64,000 nt of DNA from Pelargonium cotyledonis (taxonomy: Eukaryota; Streptophyta; Magnoliopsida; Geraniales; Geraniaceae), in the NCBI GenBank assembly GCA_036897625.1, contig JAYMTA010000008.1:1-64000 (forward strand). Reading direction: 5' to 3'. This document shows positions 27,222 through 39,665 of the stretch, piece after piece; positions within the stretch are counted from its first letter, which is position 1, and each line of letters begins with the position of its first letter. Below the pieces are notes generated by a model. The model ran no database searches. It saw nothing but the letters and a program-made list of their open reading frames with translations, and was not told the origin of the DNA. The position numbers and the translations under genes were made by a program.

Positions 27222-27292
27222 CATGAATGGATTCGAACCGACGTATGTAAGTTTTGCAAACTTATGCTTTACCAACTTTTGGCTATACTTCA
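27222..27292 (-). pseudogene. tRNA-Gln-like body with a Cys (GCA) anticodon
   Basis: The minus strand reads GAAGTATAGCCAAAAGTTGG, TAAAGCATAAGT, the loop TTGCAAA, then ACTTACATACG and CGGTTCGAATCC. The 5' half and the GGTTCGAATCC segment follow plant mitochondrial trnQ (GGAGTATAGCCAAGTGGTAA). The anticodon stem TAAGT/ACTTA is a perfect five-pair stem around a seven-base loop whose anticodon is GCA (Cys). The acceptor pairs over only about four bases and the T-stem is weak. Either a decayed trnQ, or a trnC with convergent features. Confidence 0.45.
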
Positions 27293-29229
27293 CGTAACTG
27301 CTTAGAATATACAAAGGATAGGAATCATTTCTATACTATTTTTACATAAGTAATTAAAGTAGCTTTCACTACACGAACAAAATTCTACAAAAGTTGTTTT
27401 ACTATAGATTTTCGTATACCTTAACGGGTCATAGAAAGTTTTCTGTTTCACTTGAAAAAGTCAGATACCCCTTAATATCGAGGTTTTATATTAGAGGAGT
27501 TTTCTTAAGGAGATTTTTTGCACCATTTATACCGAAATCATATTGTTTTAAAATACTTGGATAAAGTAGCCTATATTACAAGAATGTATCTATTATTATA
27601 GGTTTTTAAGAATATCTCTTTCTATTATAAGTAAATAGCTTCTTACCTTTTACTAACTAGGAATATTACTTTTGAACAAGAATAACACTTCACTTCAGCT
27701 CCATAAGGAAGGGTTACTCCTTAATCCTATATTTGCTTAACATACTCCCCAGATTCTCCTCAATTTTCTTACTAATAACATAAAAGACAGCGCTTGCATA
27801 TTAATAATTACGAAAAAACAAATTTTCATTTTTGTGTAGGACAGGCGCTTAGGAAAATTTTCTTTGGAATCTCGGTTTCTTTGTAAAACTTCTGTGAGCT
27901 TTTTTAGTTTAGCTCTAACTAAAAAGGACCGGATAAAGTAAGTAAGCTACTCCAATAAAGATCACTAGATTTATAGTACCAAGATCTGGGCAATTTCTTC
28001 AACGGGGTTTTCCACAGTAATAAGGCGGTATTAAACTACTTTAACACGCGAGAAACTTTTCTATCTTTCGATCTTTACAGACGTGGTATAGAGCTGAAAC
28101 TCATAAGCAAGATTTCCTTATTTTCGTTATTCTACTCCCTAAAGGCCCGCTTAAAGATAACTAACCTTCACCCTGTATTTACATTTTAAAGGAGATATTT
28201 GTACGTAATTACTTTCGGAAGTACCCATTTATACTACTCGATGAGTCTCTTGATTCAAGTTATTTTCTCTAGTATTCTTAATTAAGTAGGAGATGTAGCC
28301 CTGTAGCGTGTCTTAGATAATTTAAGTATTGAAGTGGAATGCTTAAAAGTTAAGTTTTAGCATGTTTTTCTATATAAACAAAAGGGGTTACTTACCAAGA
28401 AATATACGAAATAGACGTAGGATTCGTTTACAAACAAGTAAAGTAAAAAGAACTCAAACTTACTTGGTGTAAGAGTTCTTTCTCTGTATTTTTATAACTA
28501 TCATGATTATACTCAAACTAAAGGAAATTCTTGGGTTATGAAATTGCATATTTAAAGGCCCGGTTTTAGTATAAAAGAAATAAGAAAAGCTTTTTGACTA
28601 GGTTTTCCTAAGTCCTAAAGGAAAGCACTTCTACCGAATCCAGATCCTAGGAGTCAAATTCATTAAATGTTTTAGAAATCCTTGTAAATTAGTTTCTTTA
28701 TGCTCTAAATTAACCCATACTCAGAAACTTATTACCGGACCCCTTGCCTATTGTTACTAAATTGCTATCAGAAAGCTCCGGTTTAAGCTCATTGCAAAAA
28801 TGGAGGATCCCCCTACCTAAGTCTCTTTGCTGTTGTCAATAGTAAGACTTCTCCGAGTATCCAGAATTCTAATGTAATTTAATGTATTGCGATAAAACCA
28901 GTGTCTCCGCGCTACACACCCGTGTTCAAAAGTCCTTCCTTATTTAATGAAAGGATGTTATCTTGTTGAGTCTGAGCGGTAAAGTTATCCAGTGGTTTTC
29001 CTTTTTTAGGGTACAACCTAGTCAGTAAGTTTAGGTTAGGTTAGGTGTCTATTTTTGTGGATATACAATAAGTGTTATTAGAATATATCTTGAGATGTTA
29101 TATCGGTTTTTTAAAAGTCAAACCCTTTGTAGGCTGCACAACACTTAGAGGACTCTCTTTTGAAAAAAAGCAAAGAATCACATTAAAAATAAGAAATTGG
29201 TTTATCTATGAGAGAAACCCTTGATTTCC
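27293..29229. other. AT-rich spacer without genes
   Basis: I see only short frames and no RNA gene signature. Confidence 0.5.
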
Positions 29230-29302
29230 GGGTGTATAGCTTAGTTGGTAGAACATGGGGCTTTTAAACTAACGGGCACAGGTTAGAGTTGCAAATGCTG
29301 CA
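29230..29302 (+). pseudogene. trnK: tRNA-Lys(UUU) pseudogene, 3' end lost
   Basis: GGGTGTATAGCTTAGTTGGT starts an almost complete 5' acceptor and D-arm of mitochondrial trnK, followed by GGGCTTTTAAACTAACGG with the TTT anticodon. Agreement with trnK as I remember it runs about 60 bases with roughly nine differences, up to the T-loop. There the sequence turns into GAGTTGCAAATGCTGCAG and the 3' acceptor is missing. The anticodon stem has at least two mismatches. It is the best preserved tRNA relic in the window. Confidence 0.7.
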
Positions 29303-30605
29303 GAGTGCAAAGCAAAGTGGATGCAACTGTATCAGACTTGTGTAAAAGTATAATCTATTATAGAAAAATCCCTGTTTCCTGAATAGTAAGAATTTGATAT
29401 AACAAAGCCCTGTGCTACCTGATTCTTACAAAGGGCCCCCTTAATCCTCATTCAATATTGTTCGATTACGCCAAATATTATGCATTAAGACAAAACAAGG
29501 AAGACTCCTAACTCGGGTACTCTCTTAATCACAGCATACTAAGAGCTTTAGAATTCTAATAGGGCAAAAAGACCCTACTGCTGGATTGATCGACGCAATT
29601 CTTTTACCTTAGAAAGCTGCTAAAAAGGGGATTTAGATAGCTATTGAAACACATATGGAAGCATGTACTTCCTTAATATATATGCTGACCTAAAGGTATA
29701 GTGATGGAAAGTAAGAAATGTTCGTCTAAAATAGTACGAGAATAGCACAAATAGATGATAGACTACCCTTGGATAGGCACTTTTTCTGGCTTTTAAAAAT
29801 GTTGTGTTATATTTGTGCAGGTTTCAGATACAATACAAAAAGGATTCCTATCTGAAGTAAAGCTTGCTCTAAGAAATAACAAGCACTCAAATTCCCTCAC
29901 TCAAAAGGGTCATAAATTAAATAATTAATTACTTAAAAAAGAACTCTCTTACTTGCTTTAGAGAAGACAAATTTCAACTAAGGGATTGAAGTTACACTAG
30001 AGAGGAATTTCGATACTCTTTCTACTTTAGATTGTGTAAATAGGAATTCCCCCATTTTTAGTAAACAAAGTATAGTAAGGCGTAATCCATGAAAAAAGGG
30101 TTTCAAATCGCAATTTACTAGAGTAGCGTTGGCTAGAAAAGTCAAGAGTCTGCGATTGGTATTTCTATAAATAAAATCAACACGACAATTAGTTAAGGAC
30201 AGTTCGGCATTCAGTAACAGAATAAGAAGGAGCACGCGCATAAGGAAGAGTACAAAAATAAAGAATATCAAGTATAAGTAACAAACACAGATTGGATAAA
30301 TTCTATATAACCTCCATCAAACTTGATGAGGCATCTTAAAAAGTATAAATGGAATATGATAATAGCAATCCGAGTTCCCTTAGGAATTCCATTTTATATT
30401 CCTAAACTAGTGCCTTTTTTCAATCGGATAATAAAAAGTTCGCTAATCTGATAAAACATCTACAAAAACCCCTCTTTAATCAAATCTGCTCCAAGGAACC
30501 CTCTGACCGAACCTAAGCTAATTACTTTGTTGTTAATAGTTTCTATATAATTTTGCTACTCGTACTTTTGGTAGAAATTCCGGTTAGAGAAGTAAAAAGT
30601 CTTTA
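29303..30605. other. AT-rich spacer without genes
   Basis: A 97-codon minus-strand frame (30271-29978) begins with a hydrophobic run (MIFFIFVLFLMRVLLLILLL) but is otherwise unrecognised. I treat it as a chance product of T-rich sequence. Confidence 0.45.
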
Positions 30606-30665
30606 CCGGCTTGGGTAGCAGAGCGCTGCGTTTTTTACTGTCAGGTAGTGGTTCAATTGCTATCG
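30606..30665 (+). pseudogene. tRNA-like relic
   Basis: GGGTAGCAGAGCGCTGCG, TTTTTTACTG and CAGGTAGTGGTTCAATTGC have the order and spacing of D-arm, anticodon arm and T-arm. The loop may hold TTT, so a Lys origin is possible. No acceptor stem pairs. Confidence 0.35.
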
Positions 30666-32469
30666 AAATTAAATATTATTTTCCTTTTAGTATTACACAG
30701 GTAGCCAAATAAAAGAATATCTGCTATTGCTAGGCGTAACAAAGTTACTTAAGTGTACCCTTTTAAAGGATACGGATTCATGTACGTATGTAATTAATAA
30801 GCATTTAAAGCTAGTTTTAGGTTTGTAACTCTAGACTAAGCTCTTTGGGAAAACCAATTCTTTGTTTAGAACCTAAGAGCAGCTATATAGATAAAAAGAG
30901 GAATTATCTTTAATACAACTATCAAATTAAGAAAACTGTTCTCTATTAGACTCTTATTACATTACTATCTAATACGAGGATAGAGTAATAGAACTAAAAT
31001 AACTAAACTACTAGTATAATAGGGAATAGAATAGGTACAGTAACAGCAGGCTAGAAGAATGTAGAAATAACTCCTAGCTGCAATAAGACCAATAAGCTCC
31101 ATAAGACAAGGACTTGTTAAAGAAGGTATAGTTATTTCGATTAAAGTATTCTGTTATAATCAAGAGTGCTTCTGGTTTTTAAATAAGAGTCTGGTCTGCC
31201 TTACCCCCTTGGGTTTTTAAGGTTCTCAGAGTTAGGTAAGGTAACAAGATAAAAGGGCCTGACTCCAGGGTATTCCCCACCGCTATATAACCCCGACTCT
31301 TTTAAGCGATGTTAAAAGTTTGTTGCTTTTTTATTTAATCTAATGCAGTACTTGTACTAAAATATAGTATAAGGTCTAATTATAAGATTTTCTATTAACT
31401 TATCTAGGGTTTCCGGAACCAGACTACAAGAAGCTTAGAGTCTTTAATTAAAGAGATCTGTTGTATGCCGTATTGACTAGCGGACTTGGTTTTAATTGTC
31501 TTAGTTAAACTCCTTACTATTTGTCCTTGGTCTTAGCATTCTAGGTTGGAGTCTCAAGAGCATCCCCGAAAGTATATACACGATTCCCATTTATCCTCCC
31601 AATTCGAGCCCTTAGGAATCCTTATAAAATTGGATTTGGAAGGCACTAAATAATTTGTAATTAATTTAAAATTTAATAAAACCTATATGATTTCAGCTGC
31701 GAAGTCCTGTATACTATATTCGTATAAATCTTAAAGGGTAGGGCAACCAAAACTCTAAATAGAAATATGAAGCTTGATATACTTATCCAGTTTTTGAGGA
31801 ATATGCGCAGTAGTTAACAGCTTTTTGAGAAAAAACTGTGTCTGGTTAGAGAAACCACCTTATTGTCATAAGAACTAGCAAAAGAAGTCTATTTAATTAT
31901 CAAAAGGCTGGTGCGTATCTTTACTTAAGTTTATTTACTCACGAATTTTCATTAATATTGTTAGCACTTATTACAGGAGGAGCACAAGTTGATATTGGTA
32001 TAACAAACGTGTTAAGCGTGCAGTATGGCCCTGGTAATGAATCCAATTAACGTTTCACAGAACGGCTGGGTAACTAGTTCGAAGGTAAGGCGGATACTTC
32101 TTCTTGCCATTGGTTTTAAGAAAAAAAAAAAGAGCTATACCACGTACTAGATAGCATTCGAAAACTAAGACTAATTTAAGTCCAATCCTAGTTGCTAATA
32201 CAACACATATTCTTGACCTATTAATTCTTGAATGAGAAAGTGGAGTTCTAAACTGACTCACAATAGCAAAAAAGGGTGTATCTTATCTGTATGGATTTCT
32301 ATTCTATTGAGATCCAGTATTTATAAACCAAGACCGCTACCTAAGGCTTTATACAAAGAGATATTCCAGCATCTGTAAAAACTTTTCGTTACTGAGTACT
32401 GAGGGGGGTTCTAAATATGGGGTAAGAATATACCTCATGAGAATATAAGGTGAACAAAAGGAATTGCGT
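30666..32469. other. AT-rich spacer with one start-less open stretch
   Basis: From 31850 to 32050 a plus-strand frame is open for about 66 codons and ends ALITGGAQVDIGITNVLSVQ before a short tail and TAA. It has no methionine start and I cannot place it in a family. The rest shows nothing. Confidence 0.3.
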
Positions 32470-32498
32470 ACTTAGGTTCGAGTCTTACTAAACGCTAT
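32470..32498 (+). pseudogene. T-arm fragment resembling elongator tRNA-Met
   Basis: TTAGGTTCGAGTCTTACTAA agrees with the T-arm and 3' acceptor of mitochondrial trnM (TAGGTTCGAGCCCTACTAAG) with two or three differences. The rest of the tRNA is not seen upstream. Confidence 0.35.
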
Positions 32499-34642
32499 CA
32501 AATTAGAATCGTGTACCGATGCGAGCATAATATAACTTGGTTTACTACCTACTATCAATTAATTTTTAGTATAAGTTTGTCACCAATATCTAACTATAGA
32601 CCACTTCTTTTTTTTCTCTATACAAAACAAAAAGAGCTGTTTAGATGGATTGTAAGTCACGAAATCCTATTATTTTATAACGGGAGGTTCAAGAAGTGGC
32701 TGCTCATAGAAAGAAGTATAAAGTCAAACAAATACAACAAATACTCAGAAATACTTAGTAATAGGTGGTCAGAAGAAAATTAGTTTCTGTAACTATTTTA
32801 AGAGGCCCTTGACGTGCTTTAGCCAGGTCCTGCACTTGTCTTGCCTCTTTCTCATTCTTGAATTTTTACCCCGTTTTTTTAAACACTAATTCTTGTAATC
32901 AGAGCACAGGATTACACTTTCTTATATTTATATGTAAGCATCCGCAGAAGCTCTTTAAAAAACCCAGACTTTCTTAGCTTTTAGGCCTAGGCAAGACCCT
33001 TTAGTTGTCTTAATGCTTTACATTAAAAGAAGCGAATTTAGTACTTTTATTATAATTTGACTAATTTGAAATTCTTATAACTTAGGATCCCCTAGAAGAT
33101 ATATAACAGGATTCCTTTTGCAGCCCGTTTCTGAGTTAGCTGTTTAAGTACACAGTAAAGGAGCTCCTACCTATACGGTTTACGAATTTCTTTGTAAGCT
33201 ACGGAAAATCTTTATTGTGTAAAAATTGAATGAAACCTACTCAACAAGGCGCAGAGGAAAACCCAGCATTAGCACAACCTTATGCTTTCTTATTAAATAT
33301 CGTAAATTCTAAAATCCCTTCAACTAGATTTTGATCTACCTGCTTTTTGCTTAAGAAAAAACTGAAATTTAACTCGCTGCCAGTATGTCTAACCAAAAAA
33401 AGAAAAAAAGGGGCCTGTACCTATATACATTGCAATAATTATCTATAAAACAAAGTATCAAAAAGTCTTGTTCGGAAAGTTACACTACCGCCTATGTATA
33501 TCTTTTTTTTTTTTTATAAATAGGATTATTCTATCCTCCAGAAAAAAATAAATTTTAAGTATGCAGATAATAATTCTGGCTCTTTAGCTAACTAAACAAA
33601 CTGAAAAACCGTCCTTTTCTTTAAAAGTCCCCTCATGAATTTATATAAAAACTAACCTAGACTACAAACTGTTCCACAATTAAGAAGAGAAGATCTAAAA
33701 GCTCCGGTTCTATTAAGGTCAAGAGGCCCTTTATATTTATTGTAATAAGCTTTCCTCTGTATAATAGAGGACAATAATCTAGTACAAAACAAATCCTGTA
33801 AGAAAAAAGGAATACTGAATTTGGTATAATAACCTTCATCATTTCTACGCTTAGTATCATGAAACTTTGTTTGAGTCTTGTCAATTCTGCTTTTCCTGTA
33901 TCCTGAAATTCCAAATCTCGACAGGACTAAAAATTTTTACAGATATCTCTTTGTTCTATTAATATGTTCTCTGACCTGACACTACTTAGATTATTTAGTT
34001 ATGATAGGAATCTCCGCCATAAGTAAGTTTTCCTTCGTAACTCCTGGCACTTCTTTTTCCTCGCAATGGGCCCCGCTCAATGCCGCTTTCAATGGGAACC
34101 TCAAAAAGCTCTATTTTTTCATTATATTCCATTCATTTAATACCCCCATTGGTTTCATTTGACATAAAAAGATGTCTCTAGTCTATCTGTTGCAATTTAT
34201 ATATAATACATAATTTGAAAAAGGAACAAGTACAAGAAGTAAATAGATCCGAAACTTATAAAATACAGTTAATCCTCTAGTGGAACAAGCTATTATCAAA
34301 ATCGGTGAATACAATCAACTTTATCATTAAGAATTGAATCTTTGGACCAAAGCAAGAGGTGGGGGAAATACCATAAGGATAACGTGTACCTAATAAAAGG
34401 AAAATCCTAGGTTTATAGATCTAAGACTAATCTCGCTTTAGTCCAATAACGGATTAAGTACAACTCGAGAATTCCTTCGAAGTTCTTGTATAAGCATACT
34501 CTTGTAAATTCCTAAGAAACAAGGGGTCTACTCTCTTTTGCAATGTGTGGCCGAACTTATTCAAGTATCTCATAGTGGATCGATATTGGTGTTAATCACC
34601 CTTCCTCAATCTAAATTTTGTAGTAATTATGTTCTAATATCT
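32499..34642. other. AT-rich spacer without genes
   Basis: The 90-codon frame at 32511-32783 is unrecognised. A T13 run lies at about 33503-33515. I see no RNA gene. Confidence 0.5.
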
Positions 34643-34714
34643 GGAAGTAGGGGCATTCGAACCCGCGACTGCTAGCTTAACAGCCGAGCGTTCTACCGCT
34701 AAACTTTTTGAGGA
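34643..34714 (-). pseudogene. trnN-like: tRNA-Asn(GUU) relic, plastid type
   Basis: The minus strand begins TCCTCA, as plastid-type trnN does, continues GCGGTAGAACGCTCGGCTGT and TAAGC with the GTT anticodon, then GTCGCGGGTTCGAATGCC. The length, about 72 bases, is right. The anticodon stem CTCGG/GCTAG has two mismatches, and the 3' acceptor (CTACTTCC) no longer pairs with TCCTCAA, so it is probably dead. A copy of plastid trnN normally functions in flowering-plant mitochondria. Confidence 0.6.
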
Positions 34715-37109
34715 AAAAACTCTTGCTCCGGATATATTTATATGCTAGAATACAAGATCAAATCGGACTTGCCGAATGTCTTTTTCTCTGGGTATAGTAT
34801 AATACAAATTAAAGTGGAAGATAAAAAGAAAAGCTCGGGTTATAGTAAATTAATTAAGAGGTACATCTATACCAGCTAGCAAAATCTCTAAGGGAGCTTC
34901 TTTCGAGAGCTATAAAAAGAGGGTATTCGGACAGGAGCTCTTAGGGATTCTAGAATTTAAGGTAGCGCATATGCGTTGAACCTGCGTCACGCAGACTGCA
35001 CAGTACTTGTTTCTAAGTAATATTAAGACAGAGCTTTTATTGATCCATCACAAGATCCCTGCTGCAATTTATGTTCTATCGGATATTAGTTCAAGTTGTA
35101 CTATAGAAAAAAGTTACGTAAATCCCCGGGATACAAAAAGCTTCATATATATTATAAAGCTAAACCCTTCAATATCTGGGGATACTCGCGAAGCGCCAGC
35201 AGCTGCATTGAAAAGAATCCTCGTCTAGTCTTTTTTTTCTTAATTTTTTTAAGTTATAACACCGATTCTTCAAAAGGCTTTAATAAAAGAGTGTCAACCT
35301 ATTTATTTAAATACTGCTTCTGTTCTGATCCAAAGTCAGGTAGGGGCACAGGAACCTTTATGAACCATATTCCAAAAAGAGGAACTCGTTATTAAGATAA
35401 GGGAATTTACAGCTTTTTTCATTAATAAAATCTGAGGTTTCGACCCTTCTTAGTATGAGGGAATTTACTTACTAAGAGATATTAGAAAACCAAACTACAT
35501 CAACAGAGTGCCGAGGGCAGTGGCAGCGAAAGCTTTCTAAGAAATTCTTATTAATAAAGAATGCATTTCAGATAGTGGACCAACGAAAAGCCTTTAAAAG
35601 GATGTTTTCAAGCCAGGGTTACTAGTGTTATTTATTTGTTTTTATCTTAAAAGGTCTACTTTTTAAAGGGATTCGGCTGGTCGGGCGGTAAGAATTCTTT
35701 GTCTCCGGATATTAGTAAATTCGGCAATAGAGGTTGAGTACTAACCCGGGTTTTCTATAGAGAGGAAAACTTACTAAATCTTAGATTTTTTAAGGTAAAT
35801 CATTTTTATGAAATTAAAAATCTAAGGAATCTCTCTTCTTATGGTCTTCATGAAACTAAGCACTTTCTTTGAGTTTTAAGTAGAGAACTAATCTTAGAAT
35901 ACTCGATTTGAACCTTTAGCATGCTAAGTAATAAAAAGAGTGATCGATCAAAAAGCAGAAGAAAAATCCCATACTCTTAGAAGGTAAGCATACACTATAA
36001 ACTATTACTTATAAATAAGCGATTCCGGATTAGTTTGTTAAAAGAGATTTTGAAACTAACTTTTTAAAAGGGAAAAAGATAACTTAGTAACCAATTTGTT
36101 AGCTAGAAAACTACTAAGACTTTTTATACGATACATCTTATATCAAAATTTCTTTAGATTTTACAGTTCATAATAATAAATCTCAATCTTTCCCTTTTAC
36201 ACTATAGTCTTGGAACACCCCTACTAATAGAAACAGAATAGCCTATAATCTTAGTCTTTTCATACAAATACAAACTAATTAGAATTCAATGTCCTATTTA
36301 TAAGATGGTGTTTTTCTAGTTAAGCACACTACTTCTTAGTCGCTGTAGTCTCAGATATACATAATACTCAACCTTTCAAAGAAAATGGATTGAATGAGGA
36401 GGCTTGCCTGTGATTACTAGATTCTAATCGGACATCGAAGGGAAAGTGCTAAATACTTCGTAATTTGGTAGAACGTTTTCTGGCGTATAGGACAAAGTTT
36501 TCAAAATTAACAAAGGAGAAATACGGAAATATGTAATAAAGTAGGCTTTTACTGGCTAGAGGCATAAGAATTTCAGTAATTGTATAACGGATAAACCGGA
36601 TACTCTTTTTATTTCATTAATAATATGTATAACCGGGAACTAGTTAAACTATCCAAGACCTAAGAAAACCTATAAAGTAATTGGAATTCTTACTTTGTGA
36701 ACAGGAGAGATTTTCATCTGGGTATGCCTGTGAATTAGCATTTGCTCTTATCCAAATAAAGATTGAGTTTCTAAAATTCCTTTAGTAAGCATTTCATTTG
36801 AATTTACGACTTGCTTCTTTGCTTTTTAGCATTCCATTTCCAACTCTAATAAGTAAAGTCGGTATTGCTTCAGCTGAGAGTACCCTATTTTTTCGTCACT
36901 TAAAGAAAGCAAAACCCCTTCATAATGGATCCCTCTTGCTTGAAAACAACAAGAATTTCGAGTCTAGAAGGAACTTGAACATGATAAAATTGAATTGGAA
37001 ACACAAGCACAAGAGAGCACCAGAAGCCTTAATCTTTCTCAATACTAATACTTAATAGCTACATAAAGAGATTCTGGAAGAATAGATAGATATTCCACCT
37101 TTTAGAAAT
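34715..37109. other. AT-rich spacer with unrecognised frames at 35007-35395
   Basis: Two overlapping plus-strand frames (35007-35228 and 35096-35395, 73 and 99 codons) lie in slightly GC-richer DNA. Neither contains a domain I know, and their overlap in different frames argues against both being real. Another 85-codon frame at 36798-37055 is equally anonymous. Confidence 0.35.
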
Positions 37110-37190
37110 AGAAGACCCTTCTTAATCTTAAAAATACCTATTATCCTAATAACTATAACTTTCTTAGTTGTATTCTTATTAGGAGCTTCG
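37110..37190 (+). repeat. Pyrimidine-rich degenerate repeat block, short copy
   Basis: Contains the 18-base sequence AACTATAACTTTCTTAGT (37151-37168) exactly as at 5019-5036, followed by TGTATTCTTATTAGGAGCTT, in the style of the other pyrimidine-rich blocks. Confidence 0.5.
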
Positions 37191-37688
37191 AACCCAAAGT
37201 CAGAGGATTCTGATAAGGAAAAACTTAGGGAATTGGAACTCTAAAAGTCTCGAGCCAGCCCTTACCGGGTAGCTAAACCTGTGATAAACAAAAGCTTAGA
37301 TAATAACCTTTAGGATTGTTCTATACTCACTATCCTTAACTCGAATAATGGGCATGCTATCTGCTGTATACAGGCCTAAAAGGGAGAACTAAAGTCATTA
37401 GCATGAGCTCCTTCACAAATCATGCGCTGGCCCAATAAATTTGGAAAACTCTAGCTACCAAAACCCCGACTTACTTATATAAGGGAGCTTTTTATGATAG
37501 CTCAGGCAACCTCTCGATACATACAATTCGAGCGTTTAGTCTCATGTCTAATACTTAACAACAAGAAGTTCCTAGCGCGGCTTCCAATAAAAGCACTCTT
37601 TTGGTTAGTACGCAACCAAGTATATACCCCTTGAATTCCTGGTATTCTAAAGATTCTGCTTTAGTAGACCTTCTTGGTAAGCTTTTTT

Positions 37689-37762
37689 CAGGACTGCTGG
37701 GACTCGAACCTGCGGCTTCTACCTTGAAAGGGCAGTGCTCTAATCGATTGAACTGCAATCCC
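37689..37762 (-). tRNA. trnD-like: tRNA-Asp-derived gene (plastid origin) with Glu anticodon TTC, possibly a pseudogene
   Basis: The sequence follows plastid trnD(GUC) over its full length: GGGATTGCAGTTCAATCGAT, TAGAGCACTGCC, CTTTCAA, GGTAGAAGCCGCAGG, TTCGAGTCCC. The acceptor GGGATTG/CAGTCCT pairs throughout with two wobbles, and the D-stem and anticodon stem pair. The loop is CTTTCAA, so the anticodon is TTC (Glu) where the ancestor has GTC. The T-stem has three mismatches. An alternative acceptor GCTGGGA/TCCCAGC, shifted by three bases, is a perfect seven-pair stem but leaves no T-stem. Whether it is charged or processed cannot be told; decay is the simpler reading. Confidence 0.6.
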
Positions 37763-39529
37763 AGCAAAAATAAGTGTATCTTTATATAAATGTCAAAACG
37801 GAACTCTTGAATAGGAATTCTTATTATGGGATGCCCCAAAATGTTTGTAGTATATTCTTCAGTAACGAGAAATTTTCCAGCAACTGGCGAATGCTTGTAT
37901 AGAAGCAAGTATATAGATATATTATTCTAAAAACTAAAGTTATCTGCTTTTTTCTAGAAAACACCCCTTACTTTTTAGATTTTATTTTATAGGGCTCCCG
38001 CAAGGTCATATTATTACCCGTATAACTATTCAGGGTCTTAACGAGTCCGGATTTCCCTACACGCGTTATTGCTTTAATTTTTCCACTAAGGTGGTGCTTT
38101 TAACAGGACCCATACCTTGTAACTGATTAAGCATAGGTTACGAAAGTAGATCGGTTGCTTGGGCTTAAAAAAAGAGAATCCAGTTGTTCGCTATTAGAGT
38201 ACTGTACTAGGTTAGAATACGTTCATACTAGGAGTCCTCGCGTTAAGGTACCTTTTAAGAGTTAGTTTTATACTAAGTCAAATTTCAAAGACATAGCTAC
38301 TCGGGAAGTATCTAACAATACACTGATTGTAGCTTATCTAACAAATTCCAGCGTATAACCTAGCAGGATAAAACCAAACAAAAACGCATAAAAAATAACA
38401 AGCATGCGAGACCCTAAAAAAGTCTTTGCAACGTGCACGAGAGTGACCCCCTTTATTCTCTTCTACTCTTTATCTTAATACACGCCCGAACACAGACAAG
38501 CAACTCACTACAACGTGATTGGAACCCAAAATCTTAAAGAAATCTTATCTTAAGTGGATCTATCAAACCATACAAAGCTTTAGTTAATCACTTGTCAATA
38601 AGCAGTAGAAGTTTGATATATGATATAAAAAACTGGTTTTTCTTACGCAGAGCTAGGAATAAGACAAAGAATTCAGTTTCATTTTAGCGGGTGTCCTTCC
38701 TCTACTCCATTCCTTGTGCCGAATCCATTATATCTATTTAACTTGGCATATGTAAGTAAATGTAGAGAAAGGGCTGAATCTGCCTAGCCACCGGACTCAG
38801 TCTTAGTATTGAAATTGAAAGCAAATTCCTTGAAACTAACCAAGCAAGCATCTCTCTCACTAGCTTATGAGTGCCCTATTCATTTTTCCATCCCTAAATT
38901 CTAGTGTACACCTAGCTTAAGTTTATAACACTTTTCAGTGAAACAATCTAAGATTAAGTAGCGGTATAGCTAAGAGAGTTACAGAAGGAACTCCTATTGG
39001 TACAAACTCTCAGGATCTTGGGAAAGCTTTCCTTAAATCAGTAACCAATACAAAGCTAAACAGCCCTTTATTATTATTATTCCGAATACCTTTTGATTTG
39101 TTATCTATTCCACAAACAGTTATGAAAGTTGCGCAGATCTACTATGTACCTTATTCTATAGAGTAGCTACCAAAGACACTGGTGAGTGGAATCCGTCTAA
39201 CTTACAACAAGGCAAGCTTAGTTAGGAGTATGAACAAGATGTGAGATTAAGAACCTTTACTAACAGTGTCTTCCTGTATTCAGGTTAAAGATCTTTCTAT
39301 CATGAAGAGTCTTCTAGCTCTGAGACAAAGGTGTATATGTTGTCTACCAGTGTTCCTCCATTCCCAACCCATACTTTCTTACTTTATAGATAGCAGCTTA
39401 GCTGCTTTTATTTAACCTGCAACAGAAAAACAGGCTTTCCATTCTACTTCACCGGAAACCTAGGACTTTCTTGAATACTGTAACACCCAAGCTAAAGCTT
39501 GCCTTGTTTCTTAAGCCTACTACCTATAC
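37763..39529. other. AT-rich spacer without genes
   Basis: I see nothing supportable. Toward its right end the sequence grades into the word-rich style of the following region. Confidence 0.5.
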
Positions 39530-39665
39530 CGATCTTCAGACCCATTTTACTAGTGTTATGAGCTTAAACTTCTTTCTTATTCATGACTATATTCTTATTC
39601 TTATTGACTTCATTCTTCTGTAGACCTTGTAGCTCTAGAATGCTATATACCCAAAACTTTGTAGG
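39530..39665 (+). repeat. Pyrimidine-rich degenerate repeat block
   Basis: Words such as CTTTCTTATTCATGACTA and TTCTTATTCTTATTGACTTC match the style of 4790-5110 and 40820-40960. Confidence 0.4.

Noticed and set aside
37555-37908. 117-codon minus-strand frame
   Set aside because: It runs straight through the tRNA-Asp-derived sequence, which explains the open stretch. There is no protein family resemblance.
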